A program made the translations under genes and the position numbers. A DNA stretch of 64,000 nt from Pedobacter ureilyticus (GTDB lineage Bacteria; Bacteroidota; Bacteroidia; Sphingobacteriales; Sphingobacteriaceae). The notes under the pieces were generated by a model that saw nothing but the letters and a program-made list of their open reading frames with translations, searched no databases and was not told where the DNA came from. Numbering within the stretch: the first letter of the stretch is position 1; each line of letters starts with the position of its first letter. The stretch spans positions 1-64,000 of the forward strand of contig NZ_SSHJ01000018.1 of NCBI RefSeq assembly GCF_005925345.1, read 5' to 3'. Below, piece by piece: positions 61,669 to 64,000 of the stretch.

Positions 61669-62787
61669 TTAGTTTAATAGCGATTCGATTTTATTGTAAA
61701 GTGTTTCTGCTCGAAGATTGGTCGCAACGATTTTTCCTTGTGCATCAACCAATACATTTTGTGGGATGGCCCGAATTCCATACAATGCGGCTGCAGGTTC
61801 TTTCCATCCCATTAAACTGGATACGTGGTACCAAGGCATGCCATCTTTTTCAATGGCTTCTTTCCATTTGGCAGCGTTGTCATCTAAGGAAACACTTAAC
61901 ACCGTAAAGCCCTTGTCTTTAAAAGCGTCAAAGGCTTTAACTACGTTAGGATTTTCCTTTCTGCATGGTCCGCACCAGCTGGCCCAAAAATCTACTAATG
62001 TGTATTTGTTTTTGCTCAGCACCTCTTTAAGGCTCAGTTTCGTGCCTTCGGGTGTGGTAGATACAAAGTCGATATATTTCTCACCTGTTAGCGCACCTTT
62101 GGAGGCCATAAGCCTTTCTCCAAATTCTTTTCCTAGGGGCGTTTCTTTAAGTGTTTTGCTCAATTTGGCGTAATATGGATTGGTGGCTTCATAATTCATC
62201 AATTTTCCAGGCGAGCCTTTATCTAATAAATACAACGACACGTATGAACTTGGGTTTTCTAGCACAAAGCGATGCACAATTTCTCTTCTTTGACGTCCGT
62301 AAGCATCTAAATCCGCAAGCATTTTAGTGGTGTAAGCTTTTTTTGCTTCGCCTTCTGGCATAGTTTTAATTAGCAAAAATTTGCTCATAAAGTCATCATC
62401 TAATGGTCTTAACACTTTGGCCAGTTTTTCATAAGTTGCTGCCAGTTCGGTACCATTAATGTTGGCATAGCGAATGGAATCTTTAGCGTTTACTCGAACT
62501 GTTCCGTCAGATAAGAAGAGATCAATGCGATCTCCTTGATCTTCGCTACCTAGTGTGATTTTTGCAGCGGTAGGCCGATTGAGCTGACCTGTAAAGACAA
62601 ACTCGCCTTCGTTAATTTGGGTGCTGTCTACTTTTTTTGTGCCATTGTTTGGCGTGTATATCAGTTTAATGAAACGTCCGTGATAGGTCGGATTTACCTT
62701 TCCTTCGATGCGGTAGGGCACGCTTTGTGCAAATCCCAGCAATGGAAAAATAGCAAACGATAGGAGAATTATTTTTTTAAAATTCAT
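61669..62787 (-). CDS. DUF4369/TlpA-like thioredoxin-fold protein (paralogue)
   Basis: A 372-residue paralogue of the next gene: signal peptide ending GFAQ (about residue 21), DUF4369-like domain (KVNPTYHGRFIKLIYTPNNG), then a TlpA domain with WASWCGPCRKENP (about 269-281) and IRAIPQNVLVDAQGKIVA. The two tandem proteins share order and many motifs, so they arose by duplication. It is cotranscribed with the downstream paralogue and the PKD-like lipoprotein gene 19 bp upstream. Confidence 0.88.
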   Translation of the reverse strand: MNFKKIILLSFAIFPLLGFAQSVPYRIEGKVNPTYHGRFIKLIYTPNNGTKKVDSTQINEGEFVFTGQLNRPTAAKITLGSEDQGDRIDLFLSDGTVRVNAKDSIRYANINGTELAATYEKLAKVLRPLDDDFMSKFLLIKTMPEGEAKKAYTTKMLADLDAYGRQRREIVHRFVLENPSSYVSLYLLDKGSPGKLMNYEATNPYYAKLSKTLKETPLGKEFGERLMASKGALTGEKYIDFVSTTPEGTKLSLKEVLSKNKYTLVDFWASWCGPCRKENPNVVKAFDAFKDKGFTVLSVSLDDNAAKWKEAIEKDGMPWYHVSSLMGWKEPAAALYGIRAIPQNVLVDAQGKIVATNLRAETLYNKIESLLN

Positions 62788-62806
62788 TTGAATAGTGTGT
62801 TAGGGA

Positions 62807-64000
62807 TTAATTAATGGCTCGCCAGTTGATGTCTTTCACTTTTACCAAACCAGACCAAGTACTGTTTTCGACTAAATTGATTTCAACGACGTTGGGGTTT
62901 GAGCCTACTACATACCTTCGAAGTGTACCTTTGGTAGATGGATTATAAGTGGCAATATATAAGCTGTTTAATAGGTAATCTATTTGCGTGTCGAACTTAA
63001 TCATGCTAATTTCGTCGTTGATTTCGGGAAAAGTATAGATCTTTTCGAAACCAGTATTGTAATCATAGGCGTATAGCTTATTATCTACGGCATAAAATAC
63101 AACGGTTCGATTGGACGAGAAGGCATAAAATTTTGCTCTATCAAAATCGGTTGCGATAGATTTTACTGTATAAAGCGCACGTTTTGCAGGATTAGTTCCG
63201 TTAGCATAAAATTTGTAAATATGGTGGGTATTGTCGGCATCTTTCATAATGGCAAAAGAGTTGCCATTGGTCGATCCACCATCTGTATTACGTGTATTTT
63301 CGGCATAAACTAATGTTCTACCAGCGGGCTGGTTCCAAGGAAATGCACTGCCTGCTACATCAGCTAGGGTGGTAGAGGCTACTGCAGAACCGATACTTGT
63401 GTAATTTAAAAATCGATTGTTTTGCGTATCGTACCACATAAAAGAGCTCATGCTGTTGATGGGGTATAAGATGTAAGGGGCAGCTGGGATACGTACACTT
63501 TGTGCGGTTGTCAAACGGTTTACCGGATTGTTGAAATAATCGCCGCCCATTAATAAGGGAACGCTGGCAAATACATCGCCACCTTTGGTAATCATTGCCC
63601 TGTACAAGGTACTGCCAATTGCCCCTGCCGCAGTTCTGATTTGGGGTGCATAAGCAACTGGGTGCAGCGTAGATTCGTCGAGCGCTTCGGATATGTAAAG
63701 CGTTCTTTTGAAATTGTCTGCAGGATTTCCGGCCATGGTCGCACGATCTAAAAAGTACGAGCCGCTTTTAGTGAAAGCCCACAGTTTAGAGTAATTGGCG
63801 CTTCCGCTGGTGTGTACCAAACTGATAGGATCTCGTAACTTGGGCAGATTGCTGCTCGATAAAATATGCTTCACATGTACAGTATCTGATAGCATGGAAA
63901 GCATTTCAGCTTCGGCATAACCTTCAGTGTCTTCGCCCATAATGAGTATGCCTTTAGAAAATGGAGTGCTAATATTTAGTTTAACATTTGCAGCCCAAGT
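62807..64000 (-). CDS. PKD-like family lipoprotein (5' end outside window)
   Basis: The frame is open from the stop at 62807 to the window edge at 64000 (397 or more codons), continuing past the ATG at 63940 with TWAANVKLNISTPFSKGILI, so the gene starts outside. The region ISTPFSKGILIMGEDTEGYAE resembles the start of the large C-terminal part of PKD-like lipoproteins (PF16407), which accompany SusC/SusD and DUF4843 genes. The rest is beta-propeller-like. Together with the DUF4369/TlpA pair it suggests that the missing 5' neighbours are SusC and SusD. Confidence 0.72.
   Translation of the reverse strand, partial: TWAANVKLNISTPFSKGILIMGEDTEGYAEAEMLSMLSDTVHVKHILSSSNLPKLRDPISLVHTSGSANYSKLWAFTKSGSYFLDRATMAGNPADNFKRTLYISEALDESTLHPVAYAPQIRTAAGAIGSTLYRAMITKGGDVFASVPLLMGGDYFNNPVNRLTTAQSVRIPAAPYILYPINSMSSFMWYDTQNNRFLNYTSIGSAVASTTLADVAGSAFPWNQPAGRTLVYAENTRNTDGGSTNGNSFAIMKDADNTHHIYKFYANGTNPAKRALYTVKSIATDFDRAKFYAFSSNRTVVFYAVDNKLYAYDYNTGFEKIYTFPEINDEISMIKFDTQIDYLLNSLYIATYNPSTKGTLRRYVVGSNPNVVEINLVENSTWSGLVKVKDINWRAIN

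Noticed and set aside
1..64000. CRISPR array, retron, diversity-generating retroelement, tRNA or rRNA genes
   Set aside because: No regularly spaced direct repeats, no reverse transcriptase, no cloverleaf sequence and no rRNA sequence were noticed.

Overview
The window is chromosomal DNA of a Bacteroidota bacterium, most likely a Sphingobacteriaceae member close to Pedobacter. The evidence is AT-rich DNA, promoters of the TTTG-N(18-22)-TAnnTTTG type, near absence of Shine-Dalgarno sequences, a six-domain 643-residue ribosomal protein S1, adjacent DUF4783 and nadC genes, DUF4369/TlpA proteins beside a PKD-like lipoprotein, and LpxR- and DUF1080-type proteins. The genus is inference.

Positions 1-36187 are ordinary housekeeping chromosome: a bestrophin-like channel, a UspA protein and a two-component system; an amidase and an aspartyl protease; malate dehydrogenase; a class IV aminotransferase; a Zn-ribbon/SPFH/small-membrane-protein operon; a GH20 hexosaminidase; rpsA; a DUF1080 protein; a TPM protein with cmk; an ArfB-like rescue factor; an L,D-transpeptidase, an LpxR-like protein and Lon; gpmI; a DUF4783-nadC-plsY-M48 run; pabB; a desaturase and ahcY. 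Intergenic spaces hold several families of short palindromic repeats and clear hairpin terminators.

Positions 36188-60342 are a 24,155-bp integrative element inserted exactly at the start codon of ahcY. A perfect 21-bp direct repeat (36167-36187 and 60322-60342), covering the first codons of ahcY, marks the two ends. A tyrosine integrase lies just inside the right end, and paired TTTGCCCG-type arm repeats lie inside both ends. The apparent native ahcY promoter is stranded beyond the far end at 60365-60395, while the element's left end carries a similarly built promoter (36289-36320) pointing into ahcY, so integration looks like a promoter swap. The mobility module is integrase, a 319-aa unknown, an Xis-like HTH protein, a filamentous-phage gpII-like replication protein and an XRE regulator. 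No conjugation or virion genes are visible.

The element's cargo reads as a defence and conflict island: an overlapping three-gene unit of adenine methyltransferase, DEAD/DEAH helicase and GIY-YIG nuclease; a HipA-like kinase with a DUF3037-like partner; a RES-domain protein; a NACHT ATPase divergent from a serine recombinase; a truncated UmuD-like protein; a CBS-HEPN-like fusion; and a superinfection-immunity-domain protein. Small secreted or membrane proteins surround these, two of them decayed (one with two in-frame TAG codons, one with an apparent frameshift).

From 60343 to the end the chromosome resumes with two tandem DUF4369/TlpA thioredoxin-like proteins and a PKD-like lipoprotein that runs off the window, probably the distal part of a SusCD-type locus.
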